From the NCBI RefSeq assembly GCF_030297015.1, contig NZ_AP028056.1, positions 1,436,939-1,500,938 of the forward strand: a stretch of 64,000 nt of DNA. Reading direction: 5' to 3'. Below, piece by piece: positions 34,731-43,820 of the stretch (the first letter of the stretch is position 1; every line of letters starts with the position of its first letter). Source of the stretch: Brooklawnia propionicigenes. Lineage in GTDB: Bacteria > Actinomycetota > Actinomycetes > Propionibacteriales > Propionibacteriaceae. Under the pieces are notes generated by a model. The model searched no databases. It was given only the letters and a program-made list of their open reading frames with translations, and had not been told where the DNA came from. Made by a program: the position numbers and the translations under genes.

Positions 34731-37700
34731 ATGTCAGTGGGCGCTCGTAACCTTGCAGATGTGACGCGACTCGACCCACCTGACGACCTGGCGACCCCCA
34801 GCACCTGGGCGCTCGGGCTCGCCTACGCGCGCGAAGGACGCGTCAACGTCTTGCATCACGATCGTCTGCGCCACGAGATCACCGCTCGCTGTCGGGGCTC
34901 GCGCAACCGCAACTACACCGTGCACGCCAGCTACGCCTGCAGTCCCGATGGTGAGCTGGTGGCGATCGACGGCTCCTGCAGCTGCCCGGTGGTCTACAAC
35001 TGCAAGCACTGCGTCGCGGTGGTGGCCACCGAACTTGATCTCGCCGGTCCCGGCACCGGCAGGTCTGCGCTGCCGGGCAGATCGGGCGGTCGCACGCAGG
35101 CCCTGCTCAGTGAGCTGCCTGCGATCGACTCGGAGATGGCTCCCGAGGATCTGCTGCCACCGCCGGCGCAGATCATCGGGCTGCCGGCCTGGCGTCGGAC
35201 GCTGGACCGCATCTTCACACCGGTCCACGACCCACACCGCCCAGATCTTCAGCCGCTCGCGCTGCTGCTGACCTTCGAGCCGGACCCGGCGCCGGGCGAC
35301 CAGTCCGGGGTGCCGTCCCGCTATGCGTCCACGGCCTTCGGACGACGGCTGACCGAACTCGGCTACGCCTTCCCCAGCAGGCCGGGGTTCGTGCATGTCA
35401 TTCCCGCCCGCGCCGGCAAACGGCAGGCCTGGGTGCGCACCGGCATCTCCTGGATGCGGCTGCGGGCCAGCGAGGTGCAGAATGCGAACCCCGCCCACCT
35501 GGATGCGCTCAACGGATTGCGGCGGCTGTATGCGGATGTGGGCCCCTACCTCGGCGCGCAGGACCCGATCGCGCTCGAGAAGATCAACCACCCTGCGCTG
35601 TGGCTGGTCCTGCAGGAGATCGTCGACGCCGGAATCGCTGTCGTCGAGGACACCTCGCTGCGCCCGGTGAGCATTGAGCCCGAGCCGGCCAAGGCCGACA
35701 TCGAGATCACCCAGACCGATGCGGGCGAGCTGACCGTGCGCGCCGCGGTCCGCCACCCGCAATTGGACGCCGGCACCGCCACGACGCGGCTGGGTGATCC
35801 GCCGCACGGCGTCGCCTGGCGCGATGACTCGGGCGTCCACCTGGCGCGCTTCGAGCTGCCGGCGGATAGGACCTGGAAGCAGCTGGCGGCAGAACGCGAC
35901 GAGATCAGCATCCCCGCGGACGACTACGAGGACTTCGTCCAGACGGTGCTGCCGCGGATCGCCCGCGTCGGATGGACGTCGCCGGACGGCAGCTTCGAGC
36001 CGCCTGCGCCGCCGGCACCGCGCCTGCACCTGGAACTCGGCATCGCCCCGACCACCGCGGACACCCTGAAGCCGAGGGCCCATCTGCGCTGGGGCTGGCA
36101 TTACCGTGACGACGAGGGCCGCGGTCGCGGACCGCTGCCGTTGGAGACGACCTCGCGGGACGCGACCCGCGATCTTGACCAGGAGCGCAGCATCGCGACT
36201 GCTGTCGCCGCCGAGTTCGCGGACCTGCCCGCGGCGCTCCGGGAGCCGTCCGAGACGGCACCCCAGACCCCGCTGCTTCGCCAGGACGCGCAACTGTCCG
36301 GCATGGACGTGGTGCGGCTCACCCAGGAGGTGCTCCCCCGGCTCGAGGAACTCGGCGTGATCGTGGAGACCGGCCAGATTCCCGCTTTCCAGGAGACCTC
36401 CGGGGCCAGGATTCAGGTCGGTCTGGACAATGAGGGCAGCGGCAATGACTGGCTCGACCTGGAGATCACGGTCGAGGTGGACGGTCACGAGCTGCCGATC
36501 GCCGCGCTCATCCGGTCACTCACGCTGGGCGATGAGGCCGTCTTCTTGCCCGACGGCAGCTATCTGCGGCTCGATGATCCCGAGCTGGATCAGCTGCGGC
36601 AACTGCTCGAGGAGGCCGCGGAACTGGGCGACCAGCGCCGCTCGGGGGTGCGGGTTCCGCGGGTGCGGATGTCGTGGTGGGAGGATCTGCTCTCGCTCAA
36701 CATCGTGCAGTCATCGACCGACGCCTGGTTCGACGCGCTGCGCAAGGCGATGACCAACCCGCCGCCGGTGGCCGAGCTGCCCGCCGGCCTGGACGCGCAG
36801 CTGCGTCCGTACCAGCTGGCCGGCTACCGCTGGCTGGCCGGGTTGCGGCGCTCAGGGCTGGGCGGCGTCCTGGCCGACGACATGGGCCTGGGCAAGACGG
36901 TGCAGGCGCTCGCGATGATTCTCGACGAACGTGAGCAGGCAGACCCAGATGATGCCGGGCCGGCGCCATGGCTGGTGGTCGCGCCTACCTCGGTGGTGCC
37001 GAACTGGGCGTCCGAGGCGAAACGGTTCACGCCGAGCCTGCGGGTCGTGATGATCGAGGCCACCGAGACCCGCCGCGGCGTCCCGCTCCGCGAATTGGCT
37101 GGTCAGGCCGACATTGTGATCACCTCGTACGCGCTGTTGCGGCTGGAGGCCGATGAGTACGCCGCCCAGTCGTGGGCGGGCATGCTGCTGGACGAGGCCC
37201 AGAACGCGAAGAACCACTCGTCCAAGGTCTTCGCTGCAGTGATGGGCGTCGGCGCGCCGATGACGTATGCGATCACCGGCACCCCGATGGAGAACAACCT
37301 GGGCGAACTGTGGGCGATGTTCTCCCTGACCGCGCCGGGTCTGCTGGGCAGCCCGAAGCAGTTCCGAGAGGCGTTCCGTCGTCCGATCGAACGCCAGGAC
37401 GATGCGGACGGGCAGCGGCTGGCGTTGCTGAGGCGCCGCATCGCCCCGTTCCTGCTGCGCCGGACGAAAGATCAGGTCGCGCTCGACCTGCCACCCAAGC
37501 AGGAGCAGATCATCCAGGTCGATCTGGCGCCGGCCCACCGGCGGATCTACGACCGGCAGCTGCAGCGGGAGCGTCAGCGGGTGCTGCAGCTGACCGATGA
37601 CATGGACCACAACCAGATCGAGGTGCTGGCTGCCTTGACCCGGCTGCGTCAGTTGGCGATCGACCCCAGCCTGGTCGATCAGGGCGAGACCGAGATCAAG

Positions 37701-38240
37701 GCGCCGTCGTCGAAACTGGACGCCTTGGTGCCCCTGCTGCAGGAGGCCGCCAACGAGGGGCACCGCGTGCTGGTCTTCAGCCAGTTCACCCGCTATCTGC
37801 GCAAGATCGCGGCCCGGCTCGACCACGAGAAGATCGGGTACTCATATCTGGACGGCACCACAGCGCACCGTCGCGATGTCATCGACGGCTTCACGCAGGG
37901 CGACGATCCGGTCTTCCTGATCAGCCTGAAGGCAGGCGGAGCCGGCATCAATCTCACCGAGGCCGACTATGCGATCCTCGCCGACCCCTGGTGGAACCCG
38001 GCGGTGGAGAACCAGGCCGTCGACCGGACGCACCGCATCGGCCAGACCCGGCCGGTGCACGTCTACCGGATGGTCTCGCGCGGCACCATCGAGGAGAAGG
38101 TGCTGGCCTTGCAGGACGCCAAGCGGGAGCTGATCTCGGGCGTGCTCGGTGCCGACACCGACGAGGCTGCCGGTGACGTGCCGGTACCCGGACGCGGTGG
38201 CCGCCTGAGCGCCGAGGACGTCCGGATGCTGCTGGGCTGA
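34731..38240 (+). CDS. SNF2-family helicase with SWIM zinc finger
   Basis: 1169 residues. A SWIM zinc finger at about 82-97 (CSCPVVYNCKHCVAV, C-x-C-xn-C-x-H), a central DUF-type region, then the SNF2 core: LADDMGLGKTVQALAM (Walker A), VVAPTSVVPNW, MLLDEAQNAKN (DEAQ box), TGTPMENNLGELW, and the C-terminal lobe with VLVFSQFTRYL, GGAGINLTEADYAILADPWWNPAVE and DRTHRIGQ. This is the common bacterial HepA-like helicase, presumed to remodel protein-DNA or transcription complexes. ATG 34731 follows GGAG; GTG 34760 is a possible alternative. It is divergent from the ABC ATPase. Confidence 0.9.
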   Translation: MSVGARNLADVTRLDPPDDLATPSTWALGLAYAREGRVNVLHHDRLRHEITARCRGSRNRNYTVHASYACSPDGELVAIDGSCSCPVVYNCKHCVAVVATELDLAGPGTGRSALPGRSGGRTQALLSELPAIDSEMAPEDLLPPPAQIIGLPAWRRTLDRIFTPVHDPHRPDLQPLALLLTFEPDPAPGDQSGVPSRYASTAFGRRLTELGYAFPSRPGFVHVIPARAGKRQAWVRTGISWMRLRASEVQNANPAHLDALNGLRRLYADVGPYLGAQDPIALEKINHPALWLVLQEIVDAGIAVVEDTSLRPVSIEPEPAKADIEITQTDAGELTVRAAVRHPQLDAGTATTRLGDPPHGVAWRDDSGVHLARFELPADRTWKQLAAERDEISIPADDYEDFVQTVLPRIARVGWTSPDGSFEPPAPPAPRLHLELGIAPTTADTLKPRAHLRWGWHYRDDEGRGRGPLPLETTSRDATRDLDQERSIATAVAAEFADLPAALREPSETAPQTPLLRQDAQLSGMDVVRLTQEVLPRLEELGVIVETGQIPAFQETSGARIQVGLDNEGSGNDWLDLEITVEVDGHELPIAALIRSLTLGDEAVFLPDGSYLRLDDPELDQLRQLLEEAAELGDQRRSGVRVPRVRMSWWEDLLSLNIVQSSTDAWFDALRKAMTNPPPVAELPAGLDAQLRPYQLAGYRWLAGLRRSGLGGVLADDMGLGKTVQALAMILDEREQADPDDAGPAPWLVVAPTSVVPNWASEAKRFTPSLRVVMIEATETRRGVPLRELAGQADIVITSYALLRLEADEYAAQSWAGMLLDEAQNAKNHSSKVFAAVMGVGAPMTYAITGTPMENNLGELWAMFSLTAPGLLGSPKQFREAFRRPIERQDDADGQRLALLRRRIAPFLLRRTKDQVALDLPPKQEQIIQVDLAPAHRRIYDRQLQRERQRVLQLTDDMDHNQIEVLAALTRLRQLAIDPSLVDQGETEIKAPSSKLDALVPLLQEAANEGHRVLVFSQFTRYLRKIAARLDHEKIGYSYLDGTTAHRRDVIDGFTQGDDPVFLISLKAGGAGINLTEADYAILADPWWNPAVENQAVDRTHRIGQTRPVHVYRMVSRGTIEEKVLALQDAKRELISGVLGADTDEAAGDVPVPGRGGRLSAEDVRMLLG

Positions 38241-38370
38241 TGGGCCTTGGTGGTCGTCGAGTGTGGCCGCCAAGGGCGCAGTTCAGGCCGAGCAGAGTGG
38301 CACCCTGGGCACAGGTGAGGCTCTGATTGTGCTCGCGGCTGCGCGCCCGCCCTCGCCCCCAAGAACGCGC

Positions 38371-38841
38371 CTACGTTCGGATCGCATCGAACGCGGTAAG
38401 GGTGGCCAGGACCGCCTCGGCTGCCTCCCGTCCCTTATTCTCTGGCGAGTCCGGCAGCCCGGCCCGAGCGAGGGCTTGCTGCTCGGTATCGCAGGTGAGC
38501 ACGCCGAAGCCGATGGGCGTCCCGGTCCGGGTCATCACGTCGATGATGCCCTGGGTTGCGCCCGCGCAGACGTAGTCGAAGTGGGGGGTGCCTCCCCGGA
38601 TGACGACTCCCAGCGCCACCAGCCCATCGAAGTGGTCGGCAAGCTGGCGACAGGCCACCGGCAGCTCGAAAGTGCCGGGCACACGAACCACCGTGGCCGC
38701 GGCGCCGGCGTCCTCCAGCGTGGAGACCGCGTTGTCGACCAGGGCAGCCATGATGACGTCATGCCACGACGATGCCACGACGGCTATGCGCCGTCCGGTG
38801 CCGTCGACAGTGAGGATCGGGGATCCGGAGCCGGCCATCAT
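38371..38841 (-). CDS. ribH: 6,7-dimethyl-8-ribityllumazine synthase
   Basis: 156 residues, the normal length. The family motifs are VASSWHDVIMAALVDNA, VRVPGTFELP, ALGVVIRGGTPHFDYVC and PIGFGVLTCDTEQQALAR. It condenses 5-amino-6-ribitylamino-uracil with 3,4-dihydroxy-2-butanone-4-phosphate in riboflavin synthesis, usually as a 60-mer or pentamer. It is the last gene of the rib operon; its ATG overlaps the ribBA stop (ATGATGA). The C-terminal part with PENKGREAAEAVL is complete. Confidence 0.95.
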   Translation of the reverse strand: MMAGSGSPILTVDGTGRRIAVVASSWHDVIMAALVDNAVSTLEDAGAAATVVRVPGTFELPVACRQLADHFDGLVALGVVIRGGTPHFDYVCAGATQGIIDVMTRTGTPIGFGVLTCDTEQQALARAGLPDSPENKGREAAEAVLATLTAFDAIRT

Positions 38842-40067
38842 GCCCCCTGACAGACGACCGGCGTGGCGGGCAGGCGGTGCCCCATGCGGTCGCGTTTGGT
38901 GGACAGGTAGTGCAGGTTGTCGGGATTCGGCGCCACGACAAGCGGACGCAGACCGGTGATGTCGATCCCCGCCGTGCGGAGTCCATCGGCCTTTGCGGGG
39001 TTGTTCGTGAGCAGTTCGACCCGCTGCACGCCTTCGGCGGCCAGAATGGCAGCGGCCGCGCCGTATTCGCGGGCGTCGACCGGAAGTCCGAGCAGGATCT
39101 GGGCGTCGACGGTGTCGGCGCCTTCATCTTGCAGAGCGTAGGCCGACAGTTTCGCGAGCAGCCCCACCCCACGGCCTTCGTGGCCGCGCAGGTAGACGAC
39201 AACCCCACCCTGATCGGCGATCAGCGCCAGCGACTGGTCGAGTTGCCGGCCACAGTCGCAGCGGCGTGAACCCAACGCATCTCCGGTGAGGCATTCGGAA
39301 TGGAGCCGGACCAAGGGCGCCTCGCCGGACGCGGCAAGGCCGCGGGGGCTGATCAGTGCGAGGTGCTCCGCGCCGGTGCGCAGGTCGCGGTAGCCGTGCA
39401 GCGCGAACACGCCATGGGCGGTCGGCAGCGTCGTCGTGGCGACCAACTCGACGCGGTCGTGCAGGTCGCGCCAGGCGACCAGCTCCGCGATGGTGATGAC
39501 CGGCAGGTTCTCGCGCTCGCCCAGAGCGAGGATGTCGGGCGTCCGCAGTACTTCACCCGAGTCGTCGACGATTTCGCCGATCGCACCGACCGGTGGCAGC
39601 CCCGCCAGCCGGCACAGGTCGACGGCTGCCTCGGTGTGTCCGACGCGCTCGAAGACTCCCCCCGCCTTGGCGCGCAGCGGCAGCACATGGCCGGGGCGGA
39701 TCAGATCGGACGCCTCGGCGTCCGGGTTGCCCAGGACGCGCAGCGTGGTGGCTCGATCCGCCGCGGAGATCCCGGTCGTGACTCCGGCCGCGGCGTCCAC
39801 GCTCACGGTGTACGCGGTCCGCAGCGGGTCGGCATTGTTCGGCACCATCAGGGGCAGCCCGAGACGGTCGGCCCACTGGTTCGGCATCGGGGCGCAGAGA
39901 TAACCCGAGGTGTGCCGCACCATCCACCCGACCCATTCCGATGAGGCGGTGGCCGCGGCCACGATGGCGTCTCCTTCGTTCTCGCGATCGGGGTTGTCGA
40001 GGACCAGGACGGGACGCCCGGCGCGCAGGGCGTCGAGCGCTGCGGGAATGCTCGCGAACTCAGCCAC
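38838..40067 (-). CDS. ribBA: Bifunctional 3,4-DHBP synthase / GTP cyclohydrolase II
   Basis: 409 residues. The N-terminal RibB domain has [38 protein letters not shown] and [28 protein letters not shown] in pieces. The C-terminal RibA domain has [25 protein letters not shown] (zinc cysteines), [12 protein letters not shown] and [11 protein letters not shown]. It supplies both riboflavin precursors. The GTG start at 40067 overlaps the end of ribE by 8 bp (GTGGCTGA). In some actinobacteria one half is inactive; here the acidic DRENEGD motif and the Cys set both look intact. Confidence 0.95.
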   Translation of the reverse strand: MAEFASIPAALDALRAGRPVLVLDNPDRENEGDAIVAAATASSEWVGWMVRHTSGYLCAPMPNQWADRLGLPLMVPNNADPLRTAYTVSVDAAAGVTTGISAADRATTLRVLGNPDAEASDLIRPGHVLPLRAKAGGVFERVGHTEAAVDLCRLAGLPPVGAIGEIVDDSGEVLRTPDILALGERENLPVITIAELVAWRDLHDRVELVATTTLPTAHGVFALHGYRDLRTGAEHLALISPRGLAASGEAPLVRLHSECLTGDALGSRRCDCGRQLDQSLALIADQGGVVVYLRGHEGRGVGLLAKLSAYALQDEGADTVDAQILLGLPVDAREYGAAAAILAAEGVQRVELLTNNPAKADGLRTAGIDITGLRPLVVAPNPDNLHYLSTKRDRMGHRLPATPVVCQGA

Positions 40068-40683
40068 GGGTCACCTCCTGCGCTGCGCCGGGCTCGAGGT
40101 GGTCGAGGTGGGCGACGACGTACTTGCCCAGGATGTCGGCCTCAAGGTTGACCACGGTGCCCACGGCGGCGGAGCCGAGGTTCGTCGACGCGAGCGTGGT
40201 CGGGATCAGCGAGACCGTGAACCGGTCAGGCCGGATGTCGTAGACGGTGAGGGAGACACCGTCGACGGCGATCGATCCCTTCTCCACCAGATAGCGCCGC
40301 ACATGTGGTGGGCAGGAGATCTCGACGACCTCCCATTGGTCGCCCGGCGTTCGGGACAGGATCTCACCCGTGCCGTCGACATGTCCTTGGACGACGTGCC
40401 CGCCGAAGCGGCTCGAGGCTGCCATCGCTCGCTCCAGGTTGACCTGGTCGCCGGGCGTGAGCCGGCCGAGGGAGGTGCGGCTGAGTGACTCGGCCATGAC
40501 GTCAACGGCGAAGGTGTCGCCGTCGAGTGCGGTTACGGTGAGGCAGGTGCCGTTCACGGCGATCGAGCTGCCGGCGGTGGCGTCGGAGGTGACGAGCCGG
40601 CCGCGGACGGACAGCACGGCGGAATCGTCCAGATGACGGACCTCGGTGACCTCGCCGAGCTCCTCAATGATGCCGGTAAACAT
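40060..40683 (-). CDS. ribE: Riboflavin synthase alpha chain
   Basis: 207 residues. Two repeated lumazine-binding domains: the first starts MFTGIIEELGEV with SIAVNGTCLTV and FGGHVVQGHVDGTG, the second has GSIAVDGVSLTV and the end VNLEADILGKYV. It converts two 6,7-dimethyl-8-ribityllumazine molecules to riboflavin. ATG 40683 was chosen for the exact family start MFTGI with AGGAG 7 bp upstream; a GTG two codons earlier is possible. Second gene of the rib operon. Confidence 0.95.
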   Translation of the reverse strand: MFTGIIEELGEVTEVRHLDDSAVLSVRGRLVTSDATAGSSIAVNGTCLTVTALDGDTFAVDVMAESLSRTSLGRLTPGDQVNLERAMAASSRFGGHVVQGHVDGTGEILSRTPGDQWEVVEISCPPHVRRYLVEKGSIAVDGVSLTVYDIRPDRFTVSLIPTTLASTNLGSAAVGTVVNLEADILGKYVVAHLDHLEPGAAQEVTRG

Positions 40684-40685
40684 GT

Positions 40686-41762
40686 TCACTCCTTACTGGG
40701 GTTGATCTGACTGGTTCTGGATGCGTCGGAAAGCGGGCGAAGGGTCAGCCGCACGTCGTCGCCCAGCCGGGTCACGCCGGCGAGGGCGTAGCGGCGAATG
40801 CCGGCCATGGAGGTGACACCGAGGTCACCGATCATCGGCGCACCCGATCCGAGCAGGGCGGGCGCGATGTAGGCGATGATCTCGTCGATCAGGCCGGCGG
40901 TGAGGAAGGCTGCTGCCAGGGTGGCCCCGCCCTCGAGCAGGGCTCGGTGGATGCCTTGCTCGTGCAGACGCGCGAGGACGGCGTCCGGGTTTGCGTTCAG
41001 CAGCAGCGTGGCTGCCTCCGGGGAGAGGACGCGGGCGTTGGCGGGGATCGGGCGGCGTCCGATGACCACCCGCAACGGCTGCTTGGGCGCGAGTGTGGCA
41101 TCAGGGCCGCGGACGGTGAGGTGGGGATCGTCGGCGAGCGCGGTGCCGGTGCCGATCAGGATCGCCCCGCAGCGGGCGCGCAGCTGATGGACATCGGCCC
41201 GCGCTGGTGCGCCGGTGATCCAGGCCGATGTGCCGTCGGCTGCCGCGGTCCGGCCGTCCAGGGTGGCGCCGACCTTCCAGGTGACGAACGGGCGGCCATG
41301 GATCGCTGAGAACGTCCAGGTCCGGTTGAGTGCGGTCGCTTCGCCGCCGAGAATGCCGCCGATGACGTCGACGCCATTCGCGGCCAGGCTTGCCGCGCCA
41401 CCGGCCGCGCGCGGGTTCGGGTCGGCCTGCGCGTACACCACCCGCCGGACCCCGGCGCGCAGCAGCGCCTGGACGCAAGGGCCGGTGCGGCCGTGGTGGT
41501 TGCAGGGTTCCAGGGTCACATAGGCGGTCGTGCCGGCAGCATTCGAACCCGCAGCGTGGAGGGCTTCGACCTCGGCGTGTGGTGTTCCGGCGCCAGTGTG
41601 CCAGCCCTCGCCCCGGATGAGGCCGGCGTCGTCGACCAGCACGCAACCGACACGAGGATTGGGGTCTACTTCGGGGGAACGGGCGGCAAGCTCAAGCGCG
41701 CGCCGCATCCACTCCTCATGGTGCTCGCCGGACATTCCCGCCGGCTGCCGCTGCCGTTTCAT
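40686..41762 (-). CDS. ribD: Bifunctional riboflavin deaminase/reductase
   Basis: 358 residues. The N-terminal zinc deaminase has TPHAEVEAL (HAE) and TLEPCNHHGRTGPC, with NPRVGCVLV before it. The C-terminal RibD reductase has PFVTWKVGATLDGRTA, WITG, LIGTGTALADDP and LLEGGATLAAAF. It carries out the second and third steps of the pathway. ATG 41762 has GGAGG 6 bp upstream; ATG 41732 (MSGEHHEEW) is an alternative. It is the first gene after the FMN riboswitch, 2 bp ahead of ribE. Confidence 0.93.
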   Translation of the reverse strand: MKRQRQPAGMSGEHHEEWMRRALELAARSPEVDPNPRVGCVLVDDAGLIRGEGWHTGAGTPHAEVEALHAAGSNAAGTTAYVTLEPCNHHGRTGPCVQALLRAGVRRVVYAQADPNPRAAGGAASLAANGVDVIGGILGGEATALNRTWTFSAIHGRPFVTWKVGATLDGRTAAADGTSAWITGAPARADVHQLRARCGAILIGTGTALADDPHLTVRGPDATLAPKQPLRVVIGRRPIPANARVLSPEAATLLLNANPDAVLARLHEQGIHRALLEGGATLAAAFLTAGLIDEIIAYIAPALLGSGAPMIGDLGVTSMAGIRRYALAGVTRLGDDVRLTLRPLSDASRTSQINPSKE

Positions 41763-41833
41763 CTGCCCTCCGTCGTCTCTGGAGACGACTCCGGGGCAGG
41801 ACAGGCAGGGATTCGGGGACGCACTATTGGTGC

Positions 41834-41854
41834 CGGCGACAAATCCGCCGGCGC
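41834..41854 (-). terminator. Hairpin downstream of the FMN aptamer (expression platform)
   Basis: GCCGGCG and CGCCGGC form a 7-bp GC stem around a 7-nt loop between the aptamer and ribD. It lies where a riboswitch-controlled terminator or anti-structure is expected. No T-run is seen, so the mechanism is open. Confidence 0.4.
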
Positions 41855-41879
41855 GCAGCAACGCCACGAACCGCGTGCG

Positions 41880-42000
41880 CCTCCCATCCGGACTTTAACC
41901 GTCGGCGCCGGAATTCCACCGGCTCAACCATTGGCTCGCGAGGAGCCGCTGGGTCGCGGACTATCACCGCCGGTTCGGACTTTCACCGACCCCGGAGCAC
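41880..42000 (-). promoter_or_regulatory. FMN riboswitch (RFN element)
   Basis: On the minus strand the order of conserved blocks is that of the RFN aptamer: GGGGTCGGTGAAAGTCCGAA, CCGGCGGTGATAGTCCGCGA, GGTTGAGCCGGTGGAATTCC, then CGACGGTTAAAGTCCGGATG and GGGAG. It lies 118 bp upstream of ribD, and the four rib genes that follow are the classic target. Bound FMN should reduce expression of the operon. Confidence 0.95.
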
Positions 42001-42088
42001 GTTCTTTCCGTGCACCCTACCAGAGTCTGCTCAGGCGGTCCGCGCGGGGCGAGCAGAACCAACCCGGCATGGGAGACCCCGGCACACC

Positions 42089-42826
42089 CTATGTGAGAAC
42101 CTTGAGCGCGCCCACGACCAGATCGTGCGCATAAGGGGCGGCGACCTGGTTCAAGAAGACCGGGAAGTCGACGGTGGCATTGTGATCGGCGCGATCCGAG
42201 ATGGTTCTGGCCACCGCAAACGGGATTCCCGCGGCAGCGCAGACCTGGGCAACCGCGGCACCTTCCATCTCCACCGCGAGGGCATCGGGGAGTTCTGCGC
42301 GTAGCTGGGCCGAACCCTCGGCGGTGGCGACGAACAGGTCCCCCGAGATCACCAGGCCGGGATGCACCGCGGGCTCTCCGAAACCGAGCGCGGACAGCTC
42401 GGCGCGGTGCGCCGAACAGGCGCCGACCGCTGCCGCCGCGAGTGCCGCAGTGAGGTAGGCGTCCACGGGAATGCGGGCCACTCCCACGACGGGCGATACC
42501 CACCGGTCCCACAGCGGACGCGCATCCAGGTCGTGCTGCAGCAGCTCGGTGGCGATGACCACATCTCCGGGATTCACATTCGGCCCGAGGCCTCCGGCGG
42601 TGCCGACCAGGATCATGCCCGTGACCCGCTCGGCGAGAATCGCTGCGGTGGCCGCCGCGGCTACCTTGCCGACACCCGAGCGCGCCAGCAGCACCTGCCG
42701 ACCCGCGAGGGTGGCATGCATGAGCGTGATGCCCGCCACCGTCTCGGTGCGGATCTCGCCCTCGCCGCGCGCGGCCTCCACGATCGCCGACAACTCTTCG
42801 GGCAACGCTGCGATGATCGCGAGCAT
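42089..42826 (-). CDS. mtnN: 5'-methylthioadenosine/S-adenosylhomocysteine nucleosidase
   Basis: 245 residues of the PNP/UDP phosphorylase fold: MLAIIAALPEELSAI, ARSGVGKVAAAATAAIL, ILVGTAGGLG, DVVIATELLQHDLDARPL, ALAVEMEGAAVAQVCA (the ME(G) base/ribose site) and RTISDRADHNA with the catalytic Asp. It hydrolyses MTA and SAH to adenine and thio-sugars, so it recycles the products of SAM-using enzymes. The gene ends about 90 bp before the riboswitch and is probably a separate transcript. Confidence 0.92.
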   Translation of the reverse strand: MLAIIAALPEELSAIVEAARGEGEIRTETVAGITLMHATLAGRQVLLARSGVGKVAAAATAAILAERVTGMILVGTAGGLGPNVNPGDVVIATELLQHDLDARPLWDRWVSPVVGVARIPVDAYLTAALAAAAVGACSAHRAELSALGFGEPAVHPGLVISGDLFVATAEGSAQLRAELPDALAVEMEGAAVAQVCAAAGIPFAVARTISDRADHNATVDFPVFLNQVAAPYAHDLVVGALKVLT

Positions 42827-42913
42827 GTCATCAGCCTCCTTGGCTCAGCTGGCACCATCATGGCACCCCGGTCGAGCCCGGAAATCCGGCATCCCCACCG
42901 GGGCTGCGGACCC

Positions 42914-43008
42914 GAGCGTGCCTCATCTTCTTCACTTGAGCCCCAAACTGCCGAATTGGCCAGTTTGGATCGATCTAACGCCCCAGGTGAAGAAGATCAG
43001 GCACGCTC
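42914..43008. repeat. 95-bp palindromic intergenic repeat, copy 2
   Basis: Arms 42914-42935 and 42987-43008 pair over 22 bp with one mismatch (core GCGTGCCT-ATCTTCTTCAC). The centre repeats the features of copy 1 at 31906: TTTGGATCGATC, then GCCCCAGG or CCCCAGG next to the right arm. It lies between mtnN and the AlkD-like gene. Confidence 0.9.
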
Positions 43009-43028
43009 TTGCATCGAGCCGGGCCCGG

Positions 43029-43703
43029 TCAGGCCTGCTCGGCCTGTCTCCGCACCATCTCGGTGATCCAGACCGGCGCGAACGGAGAGGTACAGCCGGG
43101 CGAGGTCGGATAATCCTTCAGCACCTCCAGGCGCTCCCCGATCTCCAGTGCGCGGGCGCGATACTCGGGGTGTTCGATGCCGATCTGGGCCAGACAGGCG
43201 TTCATGGCCCACTGCAACCGCTCGGGGGCGTCGGCCATCTGCGCCTCGATCAGGTCGAGCAAACCCGCCAGGTCGAGCCCTTCCGGCTTCTTCACCACCC
43301 GGTCGGCGGTGAGCGCCCAGCCGGCGCTGGCGATCACCGGATCCGGATCGTCGAACCAGCTCACCCGCAGCGCCTCGACGTGCGGCGACTTCTTCACAAC
43401 GTAGTTCACCAGCCAGTCCTGCACCTTCGGCACCCGGGCATCACGCAGCATCGCGTCCAGCTCGTCCTGGCTGAACGATCGGGGACGGCAGATCAAGAGC
43501 GCGAGCAGGCGGGCAGCGCTGTCACCGGTGGCCCACAACTGGCCAGCGAACTCGTGGCGGGTCTTGATCCGCTTGGCCAGCGCTCTCAGCTTGGTGAGGT
43601 TCACGCCGTGATCGTCGCCATACCGCTCGTTGACCGCCCGGATCTTCGGATCTTCCAGCGAGGCCAGCTCGGCCATCACCTCGGTCAGAGTCATCTCGCT
43701 CAT
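43029..43703 (-). CDS. DNA alkylation repair protein (AlkD-like HEAT repeats)
   Basis: 224 residues, all helical, with AlkD-type HEAT repeats. VNLTKLRALAKRIKTRHEFAGQLW, FSQDELDAMLRDARVPKVQDWLVNYVVKKSP and AGWALTADRVVKK in segments match the DNA alkylation repair family. Those glycosylases flip out 3-methyladenine or 7-methylguanine without base intercalation. Many family members of this C-terminal type have unknown activity. ATG 43703 starts the conserved MTLTEVMAELASL. It is divergent from the HAD gene. Confidence 0.8.
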   Translation of the reverse strand: MSEMTLTEVMAELASLEDPKIRAVNERYGDDHGVNLTKLRALAKRIKTRHEFAGQLWATGDSAARLLALLICRPRSFSQDELDAMLRDARVPKVQDWLVNYVVKKSPHVEALRVSWFDDPDPVIASAGWALTADRVVKKPEGLDLAGLLDLIEAQMADAPERLQWAMNACLAQIGIEHPEYRARALEIGERLEVLKDYPTSPGCTSPFAPVWITEMVRRQAEQA

Positions 43704-43820
43704 GCCTCAAGCATCACGCATGCGCAAGAAACGTCCTAGACCCCGAAACTGGATTTCCCGCGCGCCGACCGGCATGCTGCCAATAGCTTTGAAGCAAACA
43801 AACCCACGGGAGCGCCGACC

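Noticed and set aside
34734-36488. A 584-codon minus-strand frame opposite the SWIM/SNF2 helicase
   Set aside because: It is a shadow; no domain is seen and its composition is that of antisense codons.
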